Shown here piece by piece: positions 1 through 9,206 of a stretch of DNA of 64,000 nt (positions are counted from its first letter, which is position 1; every line of letters begins with the position of its first letter). Under the pieces are notes generated by a model that was given only the letters and a program-made list of their open reading frames with translations, had not been told where the DNA came from and searched no databases. The position numbers and the translations under genes are program-made. The stretch is from JAPPHY01 sp034423135 (GTDB lineage: Bacteria; Chloroflexota; Dehalococcoidia; Lucifugimonadales; UBA2985). The stretch lies in assembly GCA_034423135.1 (NCBI GenBank), contig DAOUJC010000014.1, positions 54,176-118,175 of the forward strand, written 5' to 3'.

Positions 1-1414
1 CGAAGAATCGCTCCATCGACCCCAGCAGTGCTCTGTGCACCATGTAGGGCCGGTGCTCGCGGCCGTCCTCGCCTATGTATGTCACGTCGAACCGCTCGGG
101 CAGGTTGAAGTCAAACTGGATGGTGGTGCATTGCCACTCGCGGCCCAAGGCATCGACCATCTTCACGTCGATCTTCGGGCCGTAGAACACCGCTCCGCCC
201 TCGTCCTCCTCGTAGGGCAGACCGCGGGAGCGGATCACGTCTCGCAGAGCCTCCGTCGCCATGTCCCAGTCCTCCAGGGAGCCGGCGAATTTGCCGCCCT
301 CGTTGCGGGTGGACAGGTAGACGTTGAACTCCTGGAACCCGAAGGCGTTGAGGAAGAATCGCATGAAGTCCACGCAGCCCTCCAGCTCATCTCGAACCTG
401 GTCGGGCCTGCAGAAGATGTGGGCGTCGTCCTGGGTGAAGCCGCGCACGCGCAGGAGGCCGTGCAGCACACCGGAGCGCTCGTAGCGGTACACGGTGCCC
501 AGCTCGCCCAGCCGGATGGGAAGCTCCCTGTAGCTCCTGAGCGAGGTCTTGTATATCTGGATGTGGAACGGGCAGTTCATGGGCTTCACGTAGTAGTCCT
601 GGCCGTCCACGTCCATGGGCGAGTACATGTTCTCTGCGTAGAAGTCCAGGTGACCGCTGGTCTCCCACAGCGTGGACTTGCCGATGTGCGGCGAATAGAC
701 CAGCTCGTAGCCGGCGCGGTAGTGCTCCCTGCGCCAGAAGTCCTCGATGATGCTGCGAATGCGACCGCCCTTGGGGTGCCAGAATGCCAGCCCGGGGCCG
801 TAGTCCTCGTGGAACGACAGCAGGTCGAGCTCGCGGCCCAGCCTGCGATGGTCGCGGCGCTGCGCCTCCTCTAGGCGCGCCAGGTGGTCGTCGAGGGCGT
901 CCGCGGTCTCGAATGCGGTGCCGTAGATGCGCTGCAGCATGGGTCGATGCTCGTCGCCGCGCCAGTATGCGCCGGCCACGTTCAGCAGCCTGTAGGCGCT
1001 GATCTTGCCCGTGGACGCCACGTGCGGCCCCTGGCACAGGTCGGCGAACTCCCCGTGGCGGTAGATGCTGATGGTCTCTTCATCCGGCAGGTCGTCGATG
1101 ATCTCCAGCTTGAAGGGCTGATCCGCGAACATGCGGATGGCGTCCTCGCGGCTCAGCTCCTCGCGCACGAATGGCATGTCGCTTTCGATGGTCTGCCGGA
1201 TGTGGTCGTCGATGGCCTCCAGGTCCTCCGGGGTGAAGGGCCTGGACACCTGGAAATCGTAGTAGAAGCCGTCGGCGGTCGGCGGGCCGATGCCCAGCTT
1301 GGCGTCCGGGAAGAGACGCGTCACAGCGTCGGCCATGACGTGCGAGGCGGAGTGGCGCATCCGCTCGCGAAGTGAGTCGACCTCTGTATCTGCGTGTGCG
1401 TGCTGAATGCTCAT
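1..1414 (-). CDS. thrS: Threonyl-tRNA synthetase, C-terminal part beyond window edge
   Basis: This class II aminoacyl-tRNA synthetase charges tRNA-Thr in the cytoplasm. About 471 codons are visible, and the gene runs off the left edge. The start is the ATG at 1414 (MSIQHAHAD). Residues 15-200 form the editing domain, with HSASH (H21, H25) and the CQGPH motif that together hold the editing-site metal ligands. The catalytic domain follows, with MNCPFH (the zinc-binding Cys) and QDDAHIFC. The HxxxH pair sits about 50 residues earlier than in E. coli ThrRS, so the usual N-terminal TGS domain is absent; no upstream in-frame extension encoding one is visible. Endonuclease V is divergent on the other strand. 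Identity is secure. Confidence 0.95.
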   Translation of the reverse strand, partial: MSIQHAHADTEVDSLRERMRHSASHVMADAVTRLFPDAKLGIGPPTADGFYYDFQVSRPFTPEDLEAIDDHIRQTIESDMPFVREELSREDAIRMFADQPFKLEIIDDLPDEETISIYRHGEFADLCQGPHVASTGKISAYRLLNVAGAYWRGDEHRPMLQRIYGTAFETADALDDHLARLEEAQRRDHRRLGRELDLLSFHEDYGPGLAFWHPKGGRIRSIIEDFWRREHYRAGYELVYSPHIGKSTLWETSGHLDFYAENMYSPMDVDGQDYYVKPMNCPFHIQIYKTSLRSYRELPIRLGELGTVYRYERSGVLHGLLRVRGFTQDDAHIFCRPDQVRDELEGCVDFMRFFLNAFGFQEFNVYLSTRNEGGKFAGSLEDWDMATEALRDVIRSRGLPYEEDEGGAVFYGPKIDVKMVDALGREWQCTTIQFDFNLPERFDVTYIGEDGREHRPYMVHRALLGSMERFF

Positions 1415-1544
1415 GGCAGTGAAATATCCCTGGGTAGTCTACAGCCTGCCACATGGGCGGGCAAGTGGCGGCGGGAGGGGCCGAGTAGAGAGTAGCCGTT
1501 GGCTCGGTTCGCTTTTCTCGCACAGCTTCCGCTCGAACGCCTGC

Positions 1545-1550
1545 TATAAT
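1545..1550 (+). promoter_or_regulatory. -10 promoter element of endonuclease V gene, leaderless type
   Basis: A perfect TATAAT ends 6 nt before the GTG that best fits the start of endonuclease V. Transcription would therefore begin at or next to the start codon, and no Shine-Dalgarno sequence lies between. I see no clear -35 box. mazG has the same arrangement. Confidence 0.6.
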
Positions 1551-1556
1551 CGCGCC

Positions 1557-2249
1557 GTGGAAGTTCAATCGTTGCACCCGTGGGACGTCGACCCGCGCAC
1601 AGCCGCAGGCATCCAGCGAGACCTGGCCGCCCGCGTGATCGTGCGTGACGAGGTCGCGCCTGAGCCTCGATTCGTGGCCGGCGTGGACCTGTCGCCGCCG
1701 GACGCCGCAGGCGAGGCCACTGCGGCTGTCGTGCTCATGGAGCTGCCCGCGCTGAACATCGTCGAGGTGAGGTTGCACCGTGGCAGGCCCGCGTTTCCCT
1801 ACGTGCCCGGCCTGCTCTCCTTTCGCGAGGCGCCTCTCGTTCTCGGCGCACTGGCGATGCTGTCCACAACGCCGGACGTGATACTGGTCGACGGCCATGG
1901 CATGGCGCATCCACGCCGGTTCGGACTGGCGTGCCACCTCGGGCTGCTGACCGGCGTCCCCACCATTGGCTGCGCCAAGTCCATCCTGTGCGGCAGGCCG
2001 GAAGGCAGCCCTGAGCCTGAGCGTGGGTCGCACGTGCCGCTGGTGGACTGCGGCGAGGTGGTGGGCGCAGCCGTTCGAACGCGCACCAACGTAAGCCCCA
2101 TCTACGTGTCCGTGGGACACCGAACCAGCCTGGAGCGCGCCGTGGAGTTGACTCTCGCATGCTGCAAAGGTTATCGTATGCCGGAACCCACGCGGCTGGC
2201 GCATCTCGCCGCCGCGGGACGCATTGAACCGGTGGGCGCAGGCACATAG
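1557..2249 (+). CDS. nfi: Endonuclease V (deoxyinosine 3' endonuclease)
   Basis: This repair enzyme nicks DNA (or RNA) one base 3' of deaminated adenine (inosine). The protein is 230 aa with family motifs in order: VAGVD (catalytic Asp at residue 44), YVPGLLSFRE (82-91, the substrate wedge and catalytic Glu) and DGHGMAHPR (112-120, with a third acidic ligand). Length is typical for the family. An open frame extends upstream to 1407, but that stretch has no family similarity and overlaps the thrS start. The GTG at 1557, just after a TATAAT, is preferred and implies a leaderless mRNA. It is divergent from thrS and followed by prfB. Confidence 0.9.
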   Translation: MEVQSLHPWDVDPRTAAGIQRDLAARVIVRDEVAPEPRFVAGVDLSPPDAAGEATAAVVLMELPALNIVEVRLHRGRPAFPYVPGLLSFREAPLVLGALAMLSTTPDVILVDGHGMAHPRRFGLACHLGLLTGVPTIGCAKSILCGRPEGSPEPERGSHVPLVDCGEVVGAAVRTRTNVSPIYVSVGHRTSLERAVELTLACCKGYRMPEPTRLAHLAAAGRIEPVGAGT

Positions 2250-2295
2250 GGCCGCGTACGGCTCGAACATTAACGACGGAGGAAGACGACCAACC

Positions 2296-3400
2296 ATGCA
2301 GGACCTCAGAGGCCGCTTCCAGGAGCTCGGCGAGCGCATCTCTCACATGATGGTGCGACTTTGACGTACCGGGCAAAGAGACTGAGATAACGAAGCTGGA
2401 GGCGGAGGCCTCCAATCCGCAGTTCTGGGACAACCCCCAATCGGCGCAGGCCGCCATGATACGGCTGGCCGACCTGAAGCAGGTCACACAGACGTGGCAG
2501 TCGCTCAGCGCCCGCGCCTCGCAGGCAAATGACCTGCTCGAGCTCGCGCTCGAGGAGGGCGACACCTCCCTGGAGGAGACTCTGCTCGGCGAGTTCGAGT
2601 CCATCTCGAAGGAGCTGAGCTCCCGCGAGTTCACGCTCATCCTGTCCGAAGACTACGACCAGCGAGACGCGATACTGGCGATTCACGCAGGCGCCGGAGG
2701 CACCGAATCGCAGGACTGGGCGCAGATGCTGCTGCGGATGTACCTGCGCTGGTCCGAGCGCGAGGGCTACGCCAGCAGCATCATGGACGTGTCGCCGGGG
2801 GACGAGGCCGGCATCAAGAGCGCGTACGTCAACGTCGCAGGGCGGTACGCCTACGGCTACCTCAAGGCCGACCGTGGCACACACCGGCTCGTGCGCCTCT
2901 CGCCGTTCGACTCGGCGCACATGCGCCACACCTCATTCGCGCTGGTGGAGGTGCTGCCGGAGGCGGAGGACCGCGTGGACGTGGACATCAACCCGGATGA
3001 CCTTCGCATAGACGTGTTCCGGGCAAGCGGCCACGGCGGGCAGGCGGTGCAGAAGAACGCCACGGCCGTGCGCATCACGCATCTGCCCACGGGCATTGTG
3101 GTCAGCTGCCAGAACGAGCGATCGCAGTTCCAGAACCGCGAGTACGCGATGAAGGTGCTGCGAGCGCGCCTCATGGAGCTGGAGATGAAGCGCAGGGCGG
3201 AGGAGCAGGCAAGGCTGAAAGGCGAGCACGTCTCCGCCGAGTGGGGGAGCCAGATCAGGAGCTACGTGCTACACCCCTACCGGATGGTGAAGGACCACCG
3301 CAGCGGCTACGAAACATCCAACACCGCCGCCGTGCTCGACGGCGACCTGAACCCGCTCCTTGAAGCGTACCTGCTATCGAGGGTGGGCCGGCAGGAGTAG
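2296..3400 (+). CDS. prfB: Peptide chain release factor 2, expressed by programmed +1 frameshift
   Basis: RF2 recognises UGA and UAA stop codons and triggers peptide release. Frame 0 runs from the ATG at 2296 for 22 codons to CTT-TGA (2359-2364). The ribosome must slip +1 and continue from GAC at 2363, giving a protein of 367 aa. The RF2 anticodon-like tripeptide SPF (in RLSPFDS) and the catalytic GGQ loop (ASGHGGQAVQKN) are both present. Length is normal for RF2. A single long open frame without the frameshift would lack the N-terminal helical domain, so the split is genuine and not a sequencing error. A GGAGGAAG Shine-Dalgarno lies upstream near 2279-2286. Confidence 0.95.
2359..2365 (+). 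promoter_or_regulatory. Programmed +1 ribosomal frameshift site of prfB
   Basis: The heptamer CTTTGAC is the conserved slip site of bacterial RF2 genes. Low RF2 levels slow termination at the in-frame UGA and favour a +1 slip of the CUU-decoding tRNA onto UUU, so the site autoregulates RF2. The internal Shine-Dalgarno that stimulates shifting in E. coli is not obvious here; only GGTG precedes the site. Confidence 0.93.
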
Positions 3401-3414
3401 CGCCGGTGTCTCCA

Positions 3415-4734
3415 TCACCGGTACCGAGGCCGCCTGAGTGACACGAATAGCGCGGCCGCAATCAACAGCAGCACGGCAAAGCTGAGGAATGCAAGACGGT
3501 AGCTGCCCGTGGTCTCGAACACGAAGGCGGCATAGACCGGCCCAAGCATCGAGCCGACCACCTGCACCATGCCGCTCAGCCCCAGTATCGAGCCGAACGA
3601 CCGCCTGCCGAAGTAGTCGCCCTTGATCGCCGGCATCGTAGCCGCGGAGCAGCCGTAAGAAGGCGCGTAGAGGGCCACGAACAGCCACACTTGCCACAGC
3701 TCCTGCGCATAGGCGATGATCAGGCACGAGATTGCAAGCGTGCATACGCTCGCCACGTTTACCGTTTTGGTGCCCAGGATGTCGTTGAGGAAGCCGCCGC
3801 CCAGCCTGCCCACTATGCTGACCATGCCCATGCTGCCGAGCACCGCCGCCGCGGTCGCCCGGGAGTGGCCCATGTCTTCCACGAGCGGTATGGCGTGGAG
3901 CGTCGCGGCTCCCGTAACCATCAGCCGGATGGCAAAGCCGAACGACAGCGCCCAGAAGGGTCGAGAGTAGAGCGCCTCTCTCACCGTCATGCCGATGTCC
4001 TCATCGGCGGGCTGACCCCGGGCTCCTGCGCTCTCGACAGCAGCGGGCGCCACGTCCGCACTGCCGTTCCCACCATCCGAGCCTCCTGACACCTCTTGAG
4101 ACCGGACCTGTCGCGGCTCCCGAGGAACGCCGTCCGGCAGCATCCCGTACTGCTCCGGCCTGTGGCGCATAACCAGCGCCGCCGGTATGCCCACCAGCAG
4201 CGTCCCGATGCCGGACGCCACGAAGGCCATCCTCCAGCCGAACATATCGATGAACCACGCCACCACTATCACGCCTGCGGCCCCGACGGCAACCGCGGAG
4301 CGCAGCAGCCCGAAGGCCGTGCCGCGCCGCCGGATGAACCAATTGGCCACCGTCGTGTCTATCGCGATCATGGAGCTTAGGCTCCGTCCGACCGTCACCA
4401 GCAGTATGAATACCAGGTAGAACGCGAGCAGGGAGTGAACGAATGACAGCAGCACCATCCCTATGCTGGTGAGGATAACGCCCAGCAGTATCATGATCCT
4501 GGGACCGAACCTGTCTACCATGAACCCTTCGATGCCCCCCAGGAATCCGGCCTCCAGACGGGACAGAGATATCGCGCCCGCGAGCGCAGTGCGCCCCCAT
4601 CCGAAGTAGTCGATGAGTCGCTTGTAGAAGAGACTAAGGCCGTATCCGCCGGTCATACTGGTGAAGGTCAGCACAAGGAACGCCGCCAGGACTATCCACC
4701 AGCCGTAGAAGACCTTTGGCCTGTCCTGCTGCAT
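3415..4734 (-). CDS. Major facilitator superfamily transporter
   Basis: An integral membrane carrier of 439 aa with about 12 hydrophobic segments and a long hydrophilic central loop (roughly residues 215-250, rich in Gly, Ser and Ala). It starts with KVFYGWWIV. The MFS signature loop appears as VDRFGPR after TM2. The architecture resembles the OFA/monocarboxylate-type MFS group, but substrate cannot be told from sequence. It converges on prfB with 14 bp between stops, and lies 2 bp upstream of the inositol-lipid genes on the same strand. A paralogue with the same FYGWW start lies at 34765-36045. Confidence 0.85.
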   Translation of the reverse strand: MQQDRPKVFYGWWIVLAAFLVLTFTSMTGGYGLSLFYKRLIDYFGWGRTALAGAISLSRLEAGFLGGIEGFMVDRFGPRIMILLGVILTSIGMVLLSFVHSLLAFYLVFILLVTVGRSLSSMIAIDTTVANWFIRRRGTAFGLLRSAVAVGAAGVIVVAWFIDMFGWRMAFVASGIGTLLVGIPAALVMRHRPEQYGMLPDGVPREPRQVRSQEVSGGSDGGNGSADVAPAAVESAGARGQPADEDIGMTVREALYSRPFWALSFGFAIRLMVTGAATLHAIPLVEDMGHSRATAAAVLGSMGMVSIVGRLGGGFLNDILGTKTVNVASVCTLAISCLIIAYAQELWQVWLFVALYAPSYGCSAATMPAIKGDYFGRRSFGSILGLSGMVQVVGSMLGPVYAAFVFETTGSYRLAFLSFAVLLLIAAALFVSLRRPRYR

Positions 4735-4736
4735 GG

Positions 4737-5336
4737 CTAGCTACCGCGCAGCTCTCTGTGGATGTGCCAGAAGCGGTGCAGAGTTGTGAAGACCGTCAGG
4801 ACGGCGATGACCGCCAGCGCGATCGTCACCTGCCCCAGCATCAGGCCGACGGCCAGCGCCACCACTCGCTCGGGCCGAGTCATGATGCCCACGCGGCAGT
4901 CGACGCCGAGGCCCTCGCCCCTTGCGCGCAGGTAGCTGACCATAAATGAGCCGACCAGTGACACGTTGATGAGCACGATCTCCGTGGCGGACACGGGGTC
5001 GAGGTAGTACACCAGCAGGCCAAGGAACACTGTCGCCTCCGCCACGCGGTCGACGACGGAGTCCAGCAGTGCGCCCCGCGGGGAGGCCGTGCCGCTTCGC
5101 CGCGCCAGTGCGCCGTCGACCATGTCCATCATGCCTGCGAAGATGAGCACGGCGCCTCCGGCCATGAACAGGCCCTGGCTGAGCAGGTAGGCGCACCCGG
5201 CGCTGACGAGCAGCCCCAGGAACGTGACCCGGTTGGGAGTAAGGCCGATGGCCATCAGAGAGCGCGCAAGCGGCTCCTCGAAGTAGCGCGTGGAGACCGC
5301 GCGGGCGCGGGTCCTGTAGTCCTGCCACGTAGGCAT
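4737..5336 (-). CDS. CDP-alcohol phosphatidyltransferase, probably phosphatidylinositol-phosphate synthase
   Basis: The protein is 199 aa with several membrane helices. It carries the family signature DG-x2-AR-x8-G-x3-D-x3-D, visible as DGALARR, then G and D residues up to LLDSVVDRVAE (about residues 75-105). These enzymes displace CMP from CDP-diacylglycerol with an alcohol. The gene is 5 bp downstream of a PimA-like mannosyltransferase and near inositol-phosphate synthase, an order like the actinobacterial pgsA1-pimA locus. The acceptor is therefore probably inositol-1-phosphate, though phosphatidylglycerol-phosphate synthesis cannot be excluded. The family call is secure; the substrate is inference from context. 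Confidence 0.82.
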   Translation of the reverse strand: MPTWQDYRTRARAVSTRYFEEPLARSLMAIGLTPNRVTFLGLLVSAGCAYLLSQGLFMAGGAVLIFAGMMDMVDGALARRSGTASPRGALLDSVVDRVAEATVFLGLLVYYLDPVSATEIVLINVSLVGSFMVSYLRARGEGLGVDCRVGIMTRPERVVALAVGLMLGQVTIALAVIAVLTVFTTLHRFWHIHRELRGS

Positions 5337-5341
5337 AGCGC

Positions 5342-6508
5342 TCAGGGAAGTATGGAGCCTTCCCTTGGCTCCGCCAGGTCCGTCGAGCGGCTGGCGCTCC
5401 GCCTCTCCAGCAGGTGGGTGTAGTAGTCGATTATCTGGGCCGTAACACGCTCCCAGTCGTAGCGAGGCGCCTTCTCCGCGCCGCGTGCACCCATCTCCTC
5501 CCGCAGGGCGGGATCGGCGATCAGGGTCTCGAGCGCCGTCTGCAGGGCTTCCTCACTTCGAGGGGGCACCAGCAGCCCCTCCTCGCCGTGGGACATCACG
5601 GAGGAGTAGCCCTCGATGCTCGTGGCAACGATGGGCTTGCCGGACGCCATCGCTTCAAGCAGCACAATGCCGAAGCTCTCCTTTCCCGTGGCCGGCGAGC
5701 AGAAGATGTCGGCGGCCTGGTAGTAGCGAGGCAGGTCCTCGTAGGACACGCCGCCAACCAGCACCACGTCATCCAGGTTGCGCTCGGCTATGAATCGGAA
5801 TACCTCCGGCTCCGGGTTGCCGGGCCCCACGACTATCAGGCGCGTGTTGGGGTGCCTCCACTTCAGCTTGCTGTACGCGCCCAGCAGGTACTTCAGCCCC
5901 TTGCGCTTCTCCAGCCTCCCCACGAAGAGGATGTTCAGCTTGCCGTCCTGGAAGTCGCTGAGGGGGCGTGCCGGCGTGGCGAAGCGGCTGAACTCGATGC
6001 CGTTGGGGATGACGCGGTAGTCGCCCGGGAAGTGGCGGCTGACCATGCTCAGCGCGGGAGCGGACACCGCGATCCGCCCGTCCAGCTTGTCGTGGTAGCG
6101 CCTGAGCGCGTACTTGCTCACCCGGTAGACGCGGCCGCTGCCGTGAAATGCGTGGAACGTGCCCACGTTCACGGCGTTGGACAGACGGAGTATGTACAGC
6201 GGTATGACGGGCGCGAGCGGCTCATGGAGGTGGACGACGTCAAACTGCTCCTCGGCCAGCAGGCGCTTGATGCGCGGCTCAAGCCACACGGACAGGGATA
6301 TGCGGGCCATGGAGCCGCCGGTTGGGACGGGCACGGAGCGTCCGAGGCGGATGAAGCCCTTGTCCAGGATGGCAGGCGGGCTTGTGAGCGGGGCGATGAT
6401 CTTGATTTCGTGACCGGCGTCGATGAGGTGGCGGCTCAGGTGGAAGATGTGAGCCATCACGCCGCCGGGGTATGCGTAGTCGTATGGAGAGACAAGGCCA
6501 ATCTTCAT
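5342..6508 (-). CDS. GT4 glycosyltransferase, PimA-like phosphatidylinositol mannosyltransferase
   Basis: A 388-aa GT-B fold glycosyltransferase. It has an N-terminal glycine-rich loop (YAYPGGVMAHIF), HLHEPLAP at about residue 95, and the GT4 C-terminal EX7E motif (ESFGIVLLEAMASG). Mycobacterial PimA transfers mannose from GDP-mannose to phosphatidylinositol at the inner membrane face, and length and motif layout fit that group. Flanking inositol-phosphate synthase and CDP-alcohol phosphatidyltransferase genes support a role in inositol glycolipid synthesis. The acyltransferase that separates these genes in mycobacteria is absent. Transfer to another lipid acceptor remains possible. Confidence 0.8.
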   Translation of the reverse strand: MKIGLVSPYDYAYPGGVMAHIFHLSRHLIDAGHEIKIIAPLTSPPAILDKGFIRLGRSVPVPTGGSMARISLSVWLEPRIKRLLAEEQFDVVHLHEPLAPVIPLYILRLSNAVNVGTFHAFHGSGRVYRVSKYALRRYHDKLDGRIAVSAPALSMVSRHFPGDYRVIPNGIEFSRFATPARPLSDFQDGKLNILFVGRLEKRKGLKYLLGAYSKLKWRHPNTRLIVVGPGNPEPEVFRFIAERNLDDVVLVGGVSYEDLPRYYQAADIFCSPATGKESFGIVLLEAMASGKPIVATSIEGYSSVMSHGEEGLLVPPRSEEALQTALETLIADPALREEMGARGAEKAPRYDWERVTAQIIDYYTHLLERRSASRSTDLAEPREGSILP

Positions 6509-6550
6509 GTAGCTTGCCCCTTTTGGCCCCGTGCGAGGCCTGCCGCCGCG

Positions 6551-7621
6551 CTAGTCGCCGTCTATGAAGCTCTCCACCATCTGGCGCGCCTCGTCGTCTG
6601 AGTACTGGATGGGGGGAGACTTCATGAAGTAGGCCGCGGGACCTTTGAGGGTACCGCTGATGCCCCGGTCGAGCGCCAGCTTGCAGCACCGGATTGCGTC
6701 CACAACCACGCCGGCCGAGTTGGGGCTGTCCCACACTTCCAGCTTCAACTCCAGGTTGATGGGCACGTCGCCGAAGGTGCGCCCCTCCATGCGGATGTGG
6801 CACCACTTCCGGTCCGCCAGCCACGGCACGTAGTCGCTGGGGCCCACGTGTACGTTGTCCGGCCCCAGGTCGTAGTCCAGCTGCGAGGTCACTGCGTTGG
6901 TCTTCGATATCTTCTTCGACTCCAGCCTATCCCGCTCCAGCATGTTGTAGAAGTCGGTGTTGCCGCCAAAGTTGAGCTGGTACGTGCGCTCCAGCTTGAT
7001 GCCGCGCTCCCGCATCAGGCGAGTGAGCACGCGGTGAGTGATGGTTGCGCCAAGCTGCGACTTGATGTCGTCGCCGATTATCGGTAGGCCCTTCTCCTCG
7101 AACCGCCTCTGCCAGTAGTCCTCGCGGCCGATGAAGACCGGGATGCAGTTGATGAAGCCGCAGCCGGCCGCCAGCACCTGCTCCACGTACCACTTGGTGG
7201 CCTGCTCGCTGCCCACGGGCAGGTAGTTGATGACTACGTCCGCCTGCCTCTCCTTGAGGATGCCGACTATGTCGGCGGTGGAGTTGGCGTCCTTGACGAT
7301 GACCTGCTTGAGGTACTTGCCCAGGCCGTCGTGGGTCATTCCGCGCTCCACAGGCACGTTCATGAACGGCACGTCCGCGAACTCCACGGTGTTGTTGGGA
7401 GGCGTGAAGATGGCCTGCGACAGGTCCTTGCCCACCTTGTTGCGGTCGATGTCAAAGGCGGCGACGAAGTTGATGTCGGAGATGTGGTAGCCCCCCAGAA
7501 CGGGGTGCATGAGGCCGGGGATGAAGGCGTCCTCGTCTGCCTCCTGGTACTTGTAGACTCCCTGCACCAGGGATGAGGCGCAGTTGCCCGCCCCGATTAT
7601 TGCCACGTTGATCTTGGACAC
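6551..7621 (-). CDS. ino1: myo-Inositol-1-phosphate synthase
   Basis: This enzyme converts glucose-6-phosphate to inositol-1-phosphate using bound NAD, the committed step to inositol lipids. The protein is 356 aa. It has a Rossmann start (VAIIGAGNCASSLVQG), the conserved GDDIKSQLGATITHR segment and the C-terminal LNFGGNTDF and LKLEVWDSPNSAGV blocks. It belongs to the shorter prokaryotic form. The GTG at 7621 is preceded by AAGAGGT at good spacing; the longer open frame to 7708 adds basic residues without family similarity. It is first in a minus-strand set that continues with the mannosyltransferase and phosphatidyltransferase, so the three probably act in sequence. Confidence 0.93.
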   Translation of the reverse strand: MSKINVAIIGAGNCASSLVQGVYKYQEADEDAFIPGLMHPVLGGYHISDINFVAAFDIDRNKVGKDLSQAIFTPPNNTVEFADVPFMNVPVERGMTHDGLGKYLKQVIVKDANSTADIVGILKERQADVVINYLPVGSEQATKWYVEQVLAAGCGFINCIPVFIGREDYWQRRFEEKGLPIIGDDIKSQLGATITHRVLTRLMRERGIKLERTYQLNFGGNTDFYNMLERDRLESKKISKTNAVTSQLDYDLGPDNVHVGPSDYVPWLADRKWCHIRMEGRTFGDVPINLELKLEVWDSPNSAGVVVDAIRCCKLALDRGISGTLKGPAAYFMKSPPIQYSDDEARQMVESFIDGD

Positions 7622-7809
7622 AGCCGTGTACCTCTTGAACCTTAGTCTGCGTGCCCGGCCCTTTGCGAGCATGAGCAACGCGTCAAAGCATCTTAGCAGG
7701 TTTCGCACGCTGCAACAAGCCGAATGGCGACGCGGAGGGCCTCCGCCTCAACTTACCTTGACGCCCACAGGGCAAGGCCGCATACTCGCGCGGAGGGAGG
7801 AAGGCGGAT

Positions 7810-9090
7810 ATGCACCCAAGCGCCGCAATAATTGCCACCTTGCTTGCAGCGCTCCTCCTGCTTGCCGCATGTGATGATGCGCCGCAGACACCTACGCCAA
7901 GCCCTCCGCCTACGCTGTCAGTGCCCACACCCACGCTTACCCCAACCGCCACAGCTGCGCCAGTGCCGTCACCCACGCCCACATCCACGCTCACCCCAAC
8001 CGCTACCGTTGTGCCATTGCCGACACCCATTACCACGCCTTCACCCTATGAGGGTTACCTGACGGAGGAGATACCGCCCTGTACGCCGGTGGCCGGCTCC
8101 TCCGTGGACCCGTGTGGACCTCGTCCTACGACGATGCTAGTTTCACAAGTCTGGTGGATAGTTGGACTTACAATCGAATTCGACATTGACTATGCTGCGG
8201 GATTTGAGGCGAATTTCCGCGAGCTTGAAGGTGCACCTCCGAGCGTGGAACAACAGCTTGGTGCTGTTGGGCTCAATGAGTTCCGGGACAGCATCGTAAC
8301 GCACATCGTCTCTCGCGCGACATTTCTGCCCGGCACTGAGCGATGTACGAGCAGTGACCCGTTCCGCGAAGCACCTTACGATGAATTCTTCTCTATCGAC
8401 CCCCTTCCAACTTTTTCCTTCTCGGCCATCCAATGCTTTGCCGATGTGCGGGTCAACAGCTACATCCTCGGCAAAGGTCCCCCTCGATTGACAGTACAGA
8501 CAGGATCGTACATATATCCGCTTGAAGAACTGAAGTCCCCAGCTGGAAGTGTCGAAAGAGAAGAGGCACCCACGGAGGAAGAGTTTATCGAAAGCCTTCG
8601 GAGCTTTTGGGAATCCAGCATCGTATTCGGCGATCTGGAACGCGATGGAGTAACGCGTACCGGTGGCGTCAGAGGCAAGGAGGTTGTCCTCTTCCTCGGC
8701 CCGTCCATCAATCACGCTACCGAAGCGTGGCAGGTATTCGAGACCTGGGACGTGAAACTGAAGAACGATGGCACGGTGGTCGCCGTCCATCCCCACAGAG
8801 AAGCATGGCTGATGTCGTATAACTACAGCTCCACAGTGCACGGCCCCTTGTTGGAGATGGAGTTGTCCGCCCTAGAGCAGGCGGTCACGGCGGCCAACGA
8901 GGCCCGCGTGAGCGAGTACGGCGGCCGCATCGGCGCAGACCCCAGCCTGCCGCTGCTGCTCACTGACGCTCACGACTTGCGCCAGTACTACACTGCCGTC
9001 GGTGCCTACGACCACCCGGACGGCACGCCCGTGCCGCCGCCGCCCGTCTACGGCGAGGACTCCACCGCTACACCGGAGGCCGCTCCCTGA
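7810..9090 (+). CDS. Predicted lipoprotein with Thr/Pro-rich linker, unknown function
   Basis: A 426-aa exported protein. A hydrophobic signal peptide ends in a lipobox (LLAAC, Cys at about residue 20). A roughly 60-residue linker of repeated Thr-Pro units follows, then a globular region of about 330 residues. I do not recognise a catalytic family. The linker would lift the domain away from the membrane. Base composition of 8130-8860 is less GC-rich than the neighbours. An RBS-like GGAGGAAGG lies just upstream (about 7793-7801). Two other lipoproteins in the window share the linker style but not the domain. Confidence 0.75.
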   Translation: MHPSAAIIATLLAALLLLAACDDAPQTPTPSPPPTLSVPTPTLTPTATAAPVPSPTPTSTLTPTATVVPLPTPITTPSPYEGYLTEEIPPCTPVAGSSVDPCGPRPTTMLVSQVWWIVGLTIEFDIDYAAGFEANFRELEGAPPSVEQQLGAVGLNEFRDSIVTHIVSRATFLPGTERCTSSDPFREAPYDEFFSIDPLPTFSFSAIQCFADVRVNSYILGKGPPRLTVQTGSYIYPLEELKSPAGSVEREEAPTEEEFIESLRSFWESSIVFGDLERDGVTRTGGVRGKEVVLFLGPSINHATEAWQVFETWDVKLKNDGTVVAVHPHREAWLMSYNYSSTVHGPLLEMELSALEQAVTAANEARVSEYGGRIGADPSLPLLLTDAHDLRQYYTAVGAYDHPDGTPVPPPPVYGEDSTATPEAAP

Positions 9091-9138
9091 GGCAAGCGCG
9101 CGTAAGAGACGGACGATTTCAAGGCAGCGTCGTTCACC

Positions 9139-9167
9139 TTGACACCCCAACGGCCCACAGCTATAAT
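9139..9167 (+). promoter_or_regulatory. Consensus sigma-70-type promoter of the DUF177-rpmF-fabD-nusB-acpP operon
   Basis: TTGACA (9139-9144) and TATAAT (9162-9167) are separated by exactly 17 bp, a full match to the housekeeping consensus. The first start codon follows 39 bp later, after a GGAG Shine-Dalgarno. Confidence 0.9.
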
Positions 9168-9206
9168 CGCAAGCCATTGCAGGGGCGCTCGCCCCGGAGA
9201 CTTACC

